The translations under genes were made by a program, and so were the position numbers. The notes below the pieces were generated by a model. The model did no database searches and was not told the origin of the DNA. It worked only from the letters and a program-made list of their open reading frames with translations. From contig CALALV010000111.1 in NCBI GenBank assembly GCA_937925605.1, positions 1-32,800 of the forward strand: a stretch of 32,800 nucleotides of DNA, read 5' to 3'. Each line of letters begins with the position of its first letter. Within the stretch, counting starts at the first letter, position 1. Positions 24,148 through 31,892 of the stretch are shown here, one piece after another. The stretch comes from an uncultured Woeseia sp. Lineage in GTDB: Bacteria > Pseudomonadota > Gammaproteobacteria > Steroidobacterales > Woeseiaceae.

Positions 24148-24984
24148 ATGCGCCGGATTCTCAAGCTCGTACTGATCGCGCCGCTGGTCCTGTTCACGCT
24201 GACCTGGCTCGGCCTCGCCATTATTGTCGCCACCCGCGACGACGCGTTGCCGCCGCCCGCGGACCCCGCCTCGTTTCCCGGGACCGTGGCGATCCTCGGT
24301 GCGAGCGGGACCGCCGGCGACGGCATACTCGCGGCCGCGCTCGCCGATCCCGGCGTCGAGACGATCCGTGTCATCACGCGCCGCATCACGCCGCGCATCC
24401 AGACCGGCATCGACAGCGGCAAGGTCGAGGCCACGATGCACACGGACTACCTCGACTATGGGCCCGTCCGCGGGCAGCTGGCGGACGTCGACGCGGTGTT
24501 CTGGGCCATCGGCACGAGCTCGATCGGCGTGGACGAAGACACGTACCGTCGCATCCATGTCGCGTTTCCGCGGGAGTTCCTGGCGGAGTGGTTGAGCGCG
24601 AGCACGCGCCCCGCCGCATCGTTTCACTACATCAGCTCGAGCGACATCTCGCCGGACTCGAGCGCGATGTGGGCGCGGGTCAAGGTCGAGGCCGAGGACA
24701 CGCTGTTCGCCCTCGCCCGCGGCACGCACGTCCGCGTCGTCGCCTACCGGCCGGACTACATCCGCCCGACGGCGCAGGAAAGGCACCTCGGGCAGAACCT
24801 GCTTTACTGGTTCTTCGCCCCGGTCGGCGCCGCCGTGGAGGCGACGGACATCGGCGGCGCGATGCTCGAGGTAGCGGCGCGCCCGAAGGAGTTCGGACAC
24901 GGCGACCGGCTGGGCACGCGGCGCATCGTCCACTTCGGCAGCGCGCACGATGCGCGCCTGGGGGCCGCAACGCAGGGACGGTGA
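24148..24984 (+). CDS. Membrane-anchored atypical SDR / NAD(P)-binding epimerase-like protein
   Basis: This 278-residue protein has an N-terminal membrane helix (residues 4-28, LKLVLIAPLVLFTLTWLGLAII) and a Rossmann domain beginning 'VAILGASGTAGDGILAAAL'. The G-x-x-G-x-x-G loop, 'AVFWAIGTSS' and 'HYISSSDISPDSSAMWARVKVEAED' (with the K of an SDR-like Y/K region displaced) match the NAD(P)H-binding/atypical SDR-a family (HTATIP2/oxidoreductase-like). Substrate and reaction are unknown. GTG at 24145, one codon upstream, is an equally possible start. The gene stands alone behind the receptor terminator and faces the regulator gene. Confidence 0.82.
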   Translation: MRRILKLVLIAPLVLFTLTWLGLAIIVATRDDALPPPADPASFPGTVAILGASGTAGDGILAAALADPGVETIRVITRRITPRIQTGIDSGKVEATMHTDYLDYGPVRGQLADVDAVFWAIGTSSIGVDEDTYRRIHVAFPREFLAEWLSASTRPAASFHYISSSDISPDSSAMWARVKVEAEDTLFALARGTHVRVVAYRPDYIRPTAQERHLGQNLLYWFFAPVGAAVEATDIGGAMLEVAARPKEFGHGDRLGTRRIVHFGSAHDARLGAATQGR

Positions 24985-24985
24985 T

Positions 24986-25016
24986 GCCGGCCGCGGTGCC
25001 CGGCGGCCGCGCCGGC
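24986..25016. terminator. GC-rich hairpin between convergent genes
   Basis: The 39-bp space between the SDR-like gene and the converging regulator gene is almost filled by an inverted repeat (GCCGGC ... GCCGGC, with internal CGCGG / CCGCG pairing). There is no T tract, so if it terminates transcription it does so as a bare hairpin from either side. Confidence 0.35.
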
Positions 25017-25023
25017 GATTCGC

Positions 25024-27129
25024 TCAGTCCGAATCGCCCGCTGCCTGGCCCGCTCGCCCGGACAGGTCGACCAGCCAGATCTCGGAACTGCCGAGCCGGT
25101 CGTGGGAATTCCAGATGATCGTGTCGTCGTGCGCGATACCGAAGTAGACGCTCCGCATGTCGTAGGGCCCGATCTCGGCGACCTCCCGCGGTGCGCCGCC
25201 GTCGCGCGCGACGACCCAGATCTTCGCGTAACCGGGGCGATCGCGTATGGCACGGCGGAAATACACGCGGCTCTCGTCCGCCGACCAGCGCGGGATCGCA
25301 CCCTGGATCGGCTCGCCGTCGTGCATGAGCGGAATGCAGTCGAAGTCCGGCACGCTGCAAATCATGATCGCGGCATCGTCCGACCGTCTGCCGAGCAGCG
25401 CACGGCCATCGCGGCTGAAATCGGCGGGCAGGATCGGATCGTCGAGTATCGTCTCCTCGCCCGTGTCGAGATCGTAGACGACCGTCCGGTCCGGGCCGGA
25501 CGGGCGGCTGTGGTTCCAGTAGGCCAGCCGGCCGCCGCCGACGGCCAGCCAGTTCGACGACGACCAGTGGAAGTCCTCGAGAACGAGTTCGTCGCTGCCG
25601 GTCGCGGGATCGATGCGATGTAAGGACCGGCCCCGGTAGTAATAGATGTGCTCGCTGTCGCGGGACCAGGCGGGCAGCGTCGCCTCGCCGGGTTCGCCGA
25701 AGCTGCGCCGTTCGGGCTCGCCGCCGTCGACATCGAGGGTGTAGACGTTTTCGCCGAAGAAGACGATGGTCCGGCCGTCCGGCGACACCTGCGGCAGCGC
25801 GATCATGTTGCGTGTCTGGTAGATCGTCCGGTCGGTGCCCGTCGCCGGATCGGTTCGCACCAGCCGGAACGGCGCCCTCGCGTACGAATAGGCCAGGCGG
25901 GAACCGTCGCCGGAGATTGCAACGTCGCCGTAGCCGCCTACCCCGGTCGAAATCCGGGCCGTTTCGCCGGTCCCGACGTCCGCCCGCCACAGGTGCGAGT
26001 TCGCCGGGTCCTCGTCGGCCGCTGCGTAGAGGATCGTACGGCCGTCCGGCAGCCAGGCCGGCGTGCGGGCCCACTCGCCCGGGTACGCGCTGCGCGCGCC
26101 GCCGATTTTCCGGAACTCGCCGCTCGCGGCCTCGTAGACCCACAGGTTCGCGCTCGGTCCTTCGTCGGCCAGCACGAAGGCGATGTCGCCGGCGGCGTTC
26201 ATCGCCGCCATCTGCGGCGCGAAGCCGGGCGTCTCGGGCATGCCGGTCAGTCGCCGCGTCTCGCCGCTGTCCAGCGAGCCGATGTAGACGTCGCTGACCC
26301 TGCGCGAGAACACGAACGAGCGGCCGTCCGCGGCAAAGCGCGGCACCTGCGCGTCGGCCACGACGATCCGGGGCCGCGTGCGGCCCAGCGCATCGACGAG
26401 CCACACCGATTGCAGGCCGTCCGGCCTGGCGCGCTGGAACAGGATGTCGTCGCCGACGGGCGACCAGCTCGGCCAGGTCGCCGGCTCCTCGCCGTCGGTG
26501 ATTTGCAGCGGCGCGCCGTCGGGCAGGCTCTTCACCCAGATCTGCTCGACGCCCGTGCGATCGTTGACGAACGCCATCATCCGGCCGTCCGGCGACAGGG
26601 TCGGCATCGAGAAATTGCCTGACTCGCTCGTGACCAGGCGCGCTTCGTCGATGTCGATCGCGGGTGCCGGCTCCTCGTCCGGGCTGTTCGCCAGCCACGC
26701 GATGCCGGCGAGCAGCGCGAGGCCGGCGACCGCGGCGACGGCCAGGTTGCGCCGGCTGCCGGCCGCCGTGTCGCCGGCCCCGGCGGCTTCCGCCTCGGCC
26801 GCGACTCGCGCCACGGGCGCAACGAACTGGTAGCCGCGGCCGGTGATCGTCGCGATGAATTTCGGGTCCTGGCGATCGTCGCCGAGCGCCTGGCGCAGCG
26901 CGGAGATCGCCTGGTTCAGGTTGTTTTCCTCGACGACCGACGAGGCCCAAACGGCTTCCAGCAATTCGGACTTCGAGACCGGCTCGCCCGCGCGCTCGAC
27001 GAGCACGCGCAGCGTGTCGAACACCTTTGCGCGGAGCGCCACCGGGCGCCCGCCCGGGTCGCTCAGGCGCCGGCGGCCCGGGTCGAGCCGGTAGCCTTCG
27101 AATTCGTAGACGAGCTCGGCATCCGGCAC
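25024..27129 (-). CDS. CadC-like transmembrane regulator: winged helix + TolB/PD40 beta-propeller
   Basis: This 701-residue protein has an N-terminal OmpR/CadC winged helix (residues 8-105: 'FEGYRLDPGRRRLSDPGGR', 'VFDTLRVLVERAGEPVSKSE', 'NLNQAISALRQALGDD', 'FIATITGRGYQFVAPV'), one membrane helix (about 128-147, LAVAAVAGLALLAGIAWLA), then a periplasmic propeller of PD40/TolB-type repeats such as 'MPTLSPDGRMMAFVNDRTG', 'WPSWSPVGDDILFQRA' and 'YPGEWARTPAWLPDGRTI'. Such one-component regulators sense outside the membrane and bind DNA directly. The start is GTG at 27129 with AAGGAG upstream. Three direct TTCAGA repeats immediately ahead of it are a likely own binding site. The divergent secreted-protein gene is the nearest candidate target. 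Confidence 0.9.
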   Translation of the reverse strand: MPDAELVYEFEGYRLDPGRRRLSDPGGRPVALRAKVFDTLRVLVERAGEPVSKSELLEAVWASSVVEENNLNQAISALRQALGDDRQDPKFIATITGRGYQFVAPVARVAAEAEAAGAGDTAAGSRRNLAVAAVAGLALLAGIAWLANSPDEEPAPAIDIDEARLVTSESGNFSMPTLSPDGRMMAFVNDRTGVEQIWVKSLPDGAPLQITDGEEPATWPSWSPVGDDILFQRARPDGLQSVWLVDALGRTRPRIVVADAQVPRFAADGRSFVFSRRVSDVYIGSLDSGETRRLTGMPETPGFAPQMAAMNAAGDIAFVLADEGPSANLWVYEAASGEFRKIGGARSAYPGEWARTPAWLPDGRTILYAAADEDPANSHLWRADVGTGETARISTGVGGYGDVAISGDGSRLAYSYARAPFRLVRTDPATGTDRTIYQTRNMIALPQVSPDGRTIVFFGENVYTLDVDGGEPERRSFGEPGEATLPAWSRDSEHIYYYRGRSLHRIDPATGSDELVLEDFHWSSSNWLAVGGGRLAYWNHSRPSGPDRTVVYDLDTGEETILDDPILPADFSRDGRALLGRRSDDAAIMICSVPDFDCIPLMHDGEPIQGAIPRWSADESRVYFRRAIRDRPGYAKIWVVARDGGAPREVAEIGPYDMRSVYFGIAHDDTIIWNSHDRLGSSEIWLVDLSGRAGQAAGDSD

Positions 27130-27149
27130 GCTGGGCGTAACTCCTTGTT

Positions 27150-27175
27150 TTCAGAACTCTTCAGACGAATTCAGA
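27150..27175. promoter_or_regulatory. Three TTCAGA direct repeats at 10-bp period
   Basis: TTCAGA occurs at 27150-27155, 27160-27165 and 27170-27175, exactly one helical turn apart. The set lies between the ribosome site of the CadC-like regulator gene and the divergent small secreted gene. OmpR/PhoB-type winged-helix proteins bind in tandem to direct repeats of this kind, so autoregulation is the natural reading. Confidence 0.6.
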
Positions 27176-27286
27176 ATCGGCCAAAGCCCGCGGGGCGGTG
27201 CCGGCGGATGCTCGGGCCACGGTCGCAGCCGCAGCGGTCGCGACCCGCACATGGTAGCTGACAAGACAACACAAGGAGAAACGACC

Positions 27287-27754
27287 ATGACCCATCGCAA
27301 ACTGAGCATACCGATGCTTCTGGCACTCGCGTTCGTCGCAAGCCTCGCGGCCTCGCCGGCGAATGCCGCTCCGAACGTCGGCGCGCTGGCCGGTACCTGG
27401 GAGATCACCGGGACGCCGCAGCCGACCGCTTGCGGCCCGGCCGTGCCGTTCACGAACCTGACGTCGATCGGCCGGAACGGTGAAATCGTCAACGTGGACC
27501 CGGCCGTTGGCATCGGCGTCGGCGAAGCCTACCGGACAGGGCCGAAGGTCTACGCCGTCGGCTTCTTCGGCTTCATCACGCCGGCGCCCGGCATCATGCT
27601 GAAATACGAGGTGCAGGCTAACGCCACGCTCGTCAATTCCGGCGAGTTCAACGGCCAGTTCCGGACGATCGTCACCGACACCGCCGGAGTCATTCCGGAC
27701 TGCGTGTTCGAGGGTGACATCGTGGCCTTCCGACAGGTGCCGATGCCCTACTGA
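27287..27754 (+). CDS. Small secreted protein of unknown function
   Basis: This 155-residue protein starts at the ATG at 27287 behind AAGGAG. The N-terminus is a clear Sec signal peptide (MLLALAFVASLAASPANAA). The mature part of about 130 residues begins 'PNVGALAGTWEITGTPQPT' and is strand-rich ('YRTGPKVYAVGFFGFITPA', 'QFRTIVTDTAGVIPDCVFEG'). The 'LAGTWEITG' opening recalls lipocalin-like or DUF-type small beta-barrels, but no family is certain. Two cysteines (in TACGP and PDCVF) could form a disulphide. It is divergent from the CadC-like regulator and may be its target. Confidence 0.78.
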   Translation: MTHRKLSIPMLLALAFVASLAASPANAAPNVGALAGTWEITGTPQPTACGPAVPFTNLTSIGRNGEIVNVDPAVGIGVGEAYRTGPKVYAVGFFGFITPAPGIMLKYEVQANATLVNSGEFNGQFRTIVTDTAGVIPDCVFEGDIVAFRQVPMPY

Positions 27755-27766
27755 GCCCGGCCAGGT

Positions 27767-27794
27767 GCGGCAGCAGGCGTCGCCCTGCTGCCGC
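27767..27794. terminator. Perfect 11-bp hairpin between convergent genes
   Basis: GCGGCAGCAGG, a 6-base loop, and CCTGCTGCCGC form a perfect stem 13 bp after the secreted-protein stop. It faces the 3' end of the cupin gene. No T tract follows, so a bidirectional hairpin-type terminator is likely rather than a classical one. Confidence 0.5.
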
Positions 27795-27865
27795 TCCAAC
27801 TTGTTCGCGTCACGCGTAGCCCGGCCCGGCGACCTCCGCCAGTCCTGCAGCCGGCGCGGGTGCCG

Positions 27866-28621
27866 CTACTTCAACTCCACCAGCACCAGCTCCCAGTCGG
27901 CCCCGGCGACGTTTTTCGGCAGGTGCTGCCCCCCGGGAATGAACATGACGTCACCCGCGTCGGCCGGGACCTCCTGCGTGCTGCCGTCCGGCATCGTCAT
28001 CTCGACGAGATGGTCGGTCAGGAACACGGCGACGCTGTCCGGGTGGTAGTGCATGACCGACGCTTCGCCGTCGCCGTAGGCGATCCTGACGACGCGCACC
28101 GCGTCGTTCTCGAACTCCGTCGTATAGTGGTCTGCGTCCACGACCGTCGGGTCGGGGCCGCCCGGCGCGGCGCCGCCCGCAGTTCCCGGCTTCAGCTCGA
28201 TCTCGACGACTTCGAACGGCGCGTCGGAGTTGTTTCGCGGCAGGTGCTCGTTCGCGGGGTTGAACACGACGGTCCCGGCCGGCGCGGACGCAGGTTCGAT
28301 CGTGCCGTCGGGCAGCACCATCTCGGCATCGATGTCGGTCATGAACACCGCGACGCTGTCCGGGTGGTAGTGCTGCACCGATTCTTCGCCGGGCCCGTAG
28401 TTGATCCTGAGAACGCGCACCCTGTCGTTCTCGAACTCGACGGCGTAGTGGTCCGGGTCGACGGCGACCGGGTCGCTGCCGGCGACCTGCCCGGCATCGG
28501 CGGCACCCGACGACTCCGCCGGCGTCGACTCGTCCGCCGCCGATTCCGGCGCCGGCTTGGAACAGGCTGTTGCGAAAAGCGCGACTGCGACGCTCGAGAC
28601 GACCGTAATGAGTCTGCGCAT
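27866..28621 (-). CDS. Lipoprotein with two tandem cupin domains
   Basis: This 251-residue protein starts at the ATG at 28621 behind AGGGGGAG. A lipoprotein signal peptide ends 'ALFATAC', with lipidated Cys at about residue 20, then a low-complexity Ala/Ser/Glu linker. Two homologous cupin units follow. Each has 'D.DHY..EFEND.VRV.RI.YG.GE', the metal pair in 'HYHPDSVAVF', and a second cupin motif with its His ('NPANEHLPRN' / 'IPGGQHLPKN'). The usual motif-1 glutamate is absent, so metal binding would be His-based or lost. It is likely exposed at the periplasmic or outer face. Function is unknown; similar proteins are called cupin-domain or 'cytoplasmic protein' homologues. Confidence 0.87.
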   Translation of the reverse strand: MRRLITVVSSVAVALFATACSKPAPESAADESTPAESSGAADAGQVAGSDPVAVDPDHYAVEFENDRVRVLRINYGPGEESVQHYHPDSVAVFMTDIDAEMVLPDGTIEPASAPAGTVVFNPANEHLPRNNSDAPFEVVEIELKPGTAGGAAPGGPDPTVVDADHYTTEFENDAVRVVRIAYGDGEASVMHYHPDSVAVFLTDHLVEMTMPDGSTQEVPADAGDVMFIPGGQHLPKNVAGADWELVLVELK

Positions 28622-28925
28622 GTTTATCTCCCCCTGTTGTTGTTGGTTTTCGTGCAGCAGTGTAACCGACTCCGCCTGGCCACATGCACGTACGAACCTG
28701 ATGCCCTGGGATACGGCGCTTGTACGACGGGCTTTTCGCGGACGCCGCCCTGCAGACAGACCGGTCTGCCGCCTGGCGTCGATCGCCCGTGACCGCTTGC
28801 CCTCGACCTGGGCCGCGTCCCCTGCGGCGCAGCACGACTTTGCAACGAGCGAAACTTGACGGACGGATTATCGACGTCCACTCCCTGCTCTGCCGGATGC
28901 GCTGCCAGGATGCGCACTGCCGGGG
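28622..28925. other. Intergenic region between the RND exporter and the cupin lipoprotein
   Basis: This 304-bp stretch holds the cupin ribosome site, a weak TACACT -10 candidate on the minus strand, and a perfect 12-bp palindrome (listed separately). I see no gene in it. Confidence 0.4.
28757..28768. promoter_or_regulatory. Perfect palindrome CAGACCGGTCTG (candidate operator)
   Basis: This 12-bp exact palindrome lies about 136 bp upstream of the cupin lipoprotein start. It is embedded in a longer GCAGAC...GTCTGC inverted repeat with offset arms. Either an operator or an RNA hairpin is possible; the regulator is unknown. Confidence 0.3.
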
Positions 28926-31493
28926 TCAGCCGGCCGCCTTCTCGCGCGGCTGCCGCGAGCGCTTTGGCGCGGCGCGCTCCTTGCCGCCGGCGCGAAACGT
29001 GACGATCAGGACCGGCAGCAGCGTCATGTTCGCGAGCAGCGCGACCAGCATCGCGACGCCGGTCAGCACGCCGAAATAGATCGTCGGGGTGAACTGCGAC
29101 AGCGCGAGGATCGAAAAGCCGAGCATGATCGTGACACTGGTGTAGTACATCGCGCGCCCGATCGTGCGGTGGCAACGCTGGATCGCGGCCCAGTACTTTG
29201 CGTCCCTGGCGAACTCTCGTCGAAAGCGATGCAGGTAGTGGATCGAGTTGTCGACCGCGATACCGACCGTAATCGCGGCAATCGTGATCGTCATCAGGTC
29301 CAGCGGTATGCCCAACCAGCCCATCAGGCCGAGCACCGCGAGCGCCGAAACCACGTTCGGGATGATCGCCGTGATCGCCATCCGCAGTGACCTGAACAGC
29401 ACGAGAAACATGCCGAAGATCGCCACGAACACGGCGCCCAGCGTGAGGATCTGCGACCGGAACAGGCTCTGCAGCATGTTGTTGTAGAGCACCAGCATGC
29501 CGCTCAGGTGGACCTGCTCGTCGTCCAGACCGAAATCGCGTACCAGGTCGCCCCGGATGCGGCTGATGAGCTCGTTGCGCTCGAGCGTGATGTCGGACTC
29601 GTACACGCGCACGCTGAAGCGCAGCTGGTCGCCATCCGGGGACAGGTACGGCGTGATCAGGGCTTTCCTGACGTCGTCGGGCATACGCTTGTAGACGATC
29701 GACAGCAGCAGGTTGTCGCTAAGCACGCTGTCGTCCAGTTCGCTCAGCAGCTCCGTTGCCGTCGCGACGGAGATCACCTTGCCCGTTTCCGGCAGGCTGT
29801 CCAGGTACTCGTGGATCGCCCTGATCTCCGGGATTCGTCGGCTGTTGAACCAGTAACTCGTCGCGGTGATTCCGGCTTCGCCCGGTGGGTCGTCGGCGAA
29901 GATATCCTCGAACTCGTCGTCCTCGAACTCGTCCTCGACGTACTCGCCCCCGGCACCGGCGGAACCGGCCTCCATGACCGGCGCGTCGATCACGACGTCG
30001 AGCGGCGTCGTGCCGCCGAGCCTGCGGTCGATCAGCACCATGCCGCGGTAGATCTCGGTCGTCTTCTTGTAGTAGTCGATGAAGCGGTTCTCGACCGTGA
30101 GCTGCAGGATGCCGGCGACGCTGGCCAGCACGAGGACGACGGCGACGGAGATCGTCAGGCGCGCGCGTCCGTAGACGAGGCGCGCGAAGAAGCCCGTGAT
30201 GGCGGCGGTGACGTCGCGCAACGACCGTGGCTTGCCGGGCTCCAGCAGCATCAGGCCGGCCGGAAACAGAGTGAACGAAAACACGAGGCCGACGCCGAGC
30301 CCTATCACCATCATCCAGCCGAAGTCGATGACCGGCCGGATGCCGCTCACGATCAGCGAACCGAACGCGACCATCGTCGTCAGCGCCGTGTACAGACAGG
30401 GCACGAAGATGCGCCTGACGGCTTCCCTGACCAGCGTGAGCTGATCCCCGTCCGGGTCCCTGGCATGCGCCTCGCGGTAGCGCACGGTGATGTGCAGGGT
30501 CAGCGCGAGGCACAGGATGATCAGCAGCGACACGAAGTTGGACGACACGATGGTCACCCGCCAGCCTGTCAGCCCCAGCAGGCCCAGCATCACGACGCAG
30601 GTCGCGAGGCAGTTCATCAGGGCCCAGAATGCCCAGCGGGGCTTGCGGAAGGCGACCAGCAGGATGACGATCAGGAACACGATCACGGCGACGCCGAAGA
30701 TGACGAGGTCGTGCTGGATGAACTCGATGGAGTCGGCGACGATCATCGGCACGCCGCCCAGGTGCATGCTTGCGACGTCCCGGTAGTCGTCGAGCACGGC
30801 GCGCACGGCCGCAATCGCGCGCCGCTCCTCGTCCAGCTCGCGGCGGCTCGCTGCGTCATACAGCTGCTCGACGAGCTCGAGGGATTCGGCTTCCTCCGTC
30901 GTCAGGCCGGACAGGAAGCCCTTCTCGCGCAGCCGGTCGCGGCGGTCGCGCAGCTCGTGGTACTCCTCGTCGCGCAGGAGATTGACCCGCAGCGCCGTCG
31001 TGCCGGCGTCGGCGCTGATGATCAGGTCGCGGTACAGCGCGCTTTCGACGAGCTCCCGGCGCGCCAGGCCGCGGTCCGTCCCGGTGTCTTCGAGGCGCCG
31101 CACGCCTTCTGCGAAGTTGCGCAAATCGGACGGCGGGCTCTGGATCAGCGGCACGTCGAGGATGCTGACCACGGACGCGACCCGCGGCAGTGACCGGAGC
31201 TCGTCGCGCAGCGCTCGCAGCTGGTCGAGCGTCGCATCCTCGAACAGTTCGCCCCGGGGTGCGAACGTGACGATCAGGTAATCGTCGGAGCCGTAGCGTG
31301 CCCGCAACGTGCGGTAGTAATCGAGATCCTCGTCGCGTTCGAGCGTCAGCGAATCGGCCGACGCATCGAGCCCGAAGTCCTGCGCGTACCAGCCGGAGAG
31401 CGCGACCAGCAGCGCGCAGATCGCGAGGACGACGCGCGGCCGACGCAGGACGAGTCGCTCGTGCAGCGCGCTGATTCGTTCGGCACTGGTCAC
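28926..31493 (-). CDS. RND/MMPL-family exporter (HAE3-like, predicted hydrophobe exporter)
   Basis: This 855-residue protein has two similar halves of one leading helix (19-41, RPRVVLAICALLVALSGWYA), a large periplasmic domain and five clustered helices. Core sections are 'GVAVIVFLIVILLVAFRKPRW', 'SNFVSLLIILCLALTLHITV' and, in the second half, 'TIAAITVGIAVDNSIHYLHRF', the motif of MMPL/patched-type RND proteins. Such proton-driven proteins export hopanoids, lipids or other hydrophobic molecules, as in HpnN-like or HAE3 members. The second periplasmic domain has an acidic insert (EYVEDEFEDDEFEDIFADD). The start is GTG at 31493 with a weak ribosome site. No adaptor or outer-membrane partner is adjacent. 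Confidence 0.92.
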   Translation of the reverse strand: MTSAERISALHERLVLRRPRVVLAICALLVALSGWYAQDFGLDASADSLTLERDEDLDYYRTLRARYGSDDYLIVTFAPRGELFEDATLDQLRALRDELRSLPRVASVVSILDVPLIQSPPSDLRNFAEGVRRLEDTGTDRGLARRELVESALYRDLIISADAGTTALRVNLLRDEEYHELRDRRDRLREKGFLSGLTTEEAESLELVEQLYDAASRRELDEERRAIAAVRAVLDDYRDVASMHLGGVPMIVADSIEFIQHDLVIFGVAVIVFLIVILLVAFRKPRWAFWALMNCLATCVVMLGLLGLTGWRVTIVSSNFVSLLIILCLALTLHITVRYREAHARDPDGDQLTLVREAVRRIFVPCLYTALTTMVAFGSLIVSGIRPVIDFGWMMVIGLGVGLVFSFTLFPAGLMLLEPGKPRSLRDVTAAITGFFARLVYGRARLTISVAVVLVLASVAGILQLTVENRFIDYYKKTTEIYRGMVLIDRRLGGTTPLDVVIDAPVMEAGSAGAGGEYVEDEFEDDEFEDIFADDPPGEAGITATSYWFNSRRIPEIRAIHEYLDSLPETGKVISVATATELLSELDDSVLSDNLLLSIVYKRMPDDVRKALITPYLSPDGDQLRFSVRVYESDITLERNELISRIRGDLVRDFGLDDEQVHLSGMLVLYNNMLQSLFRSQILTLGAVFVAIFGMFLVLFRSLRMAITAIIPNVVSALAVLGLMGWLGIPLDLMTITIAAITVGIAVDNSIHYLHRFRREFARDAKYWAAIQRCHRTIGRAMYYTSVTIMLGFSILALSQFTPTIYFGVLTGVAMLVALLANMTLLPVLIVTFRAGGKERAAPKRSRQPREKAAG

Positions 31494-31892
31494 CGGATTG
31501 CGGAAACCCGGCGTATCCGGTTGCCTACCGTTCGATCCCTAATGATGCTTCGAGCCATTTGCGAAGCCTGGCAGACGACGGGAGTGTAGTGTATCCGTAT
31601 GATCCGCCAGCCTCCGCGCATGGTTCCGGTCGCGGCCCTGACGGGTTCGGCATCGCGTTAATCCGTCCCGTCGCCGTGCGGGAAAGCCATGCCGGGCGTC
31701 GCGGGCAGCCGTTCGCGCGGGCCGCGGCGCGCCCGGCCAACGGCTTGCCCGGCCCCGCCCGGGGGCGAGACGCTGCTGGCGTCATCGCCCGGCGGGACGT
31801 ACCCGATTCCGTATGCCGCGCAGGAAAACCCGAACGGGAGCTAGCGCGCGCCGGTTACCCCGCAGGGACTGCCAAAGGAGTGTATCTCGCGT
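31494..31892. other. 399-bp intergenic region between the exporter and the beta-helix gene
   Basis: Apart from a tandem TACACTACACT on the minus strand near 31590, which might be a -10 for the exporter, I see no promoter, terminator or gene. Open frames here are short and Arg/Pro/Ala-rich, typical of antisense noise. Confidence 0.35.

Noticed and set aside
31525..31785. An 86-codon open frame between the exporter and the beta-helix gene
   Set aside because: Low-complexity Ala/Arg/Pro/Gly composition, no ribosome site and no recognisable fold.
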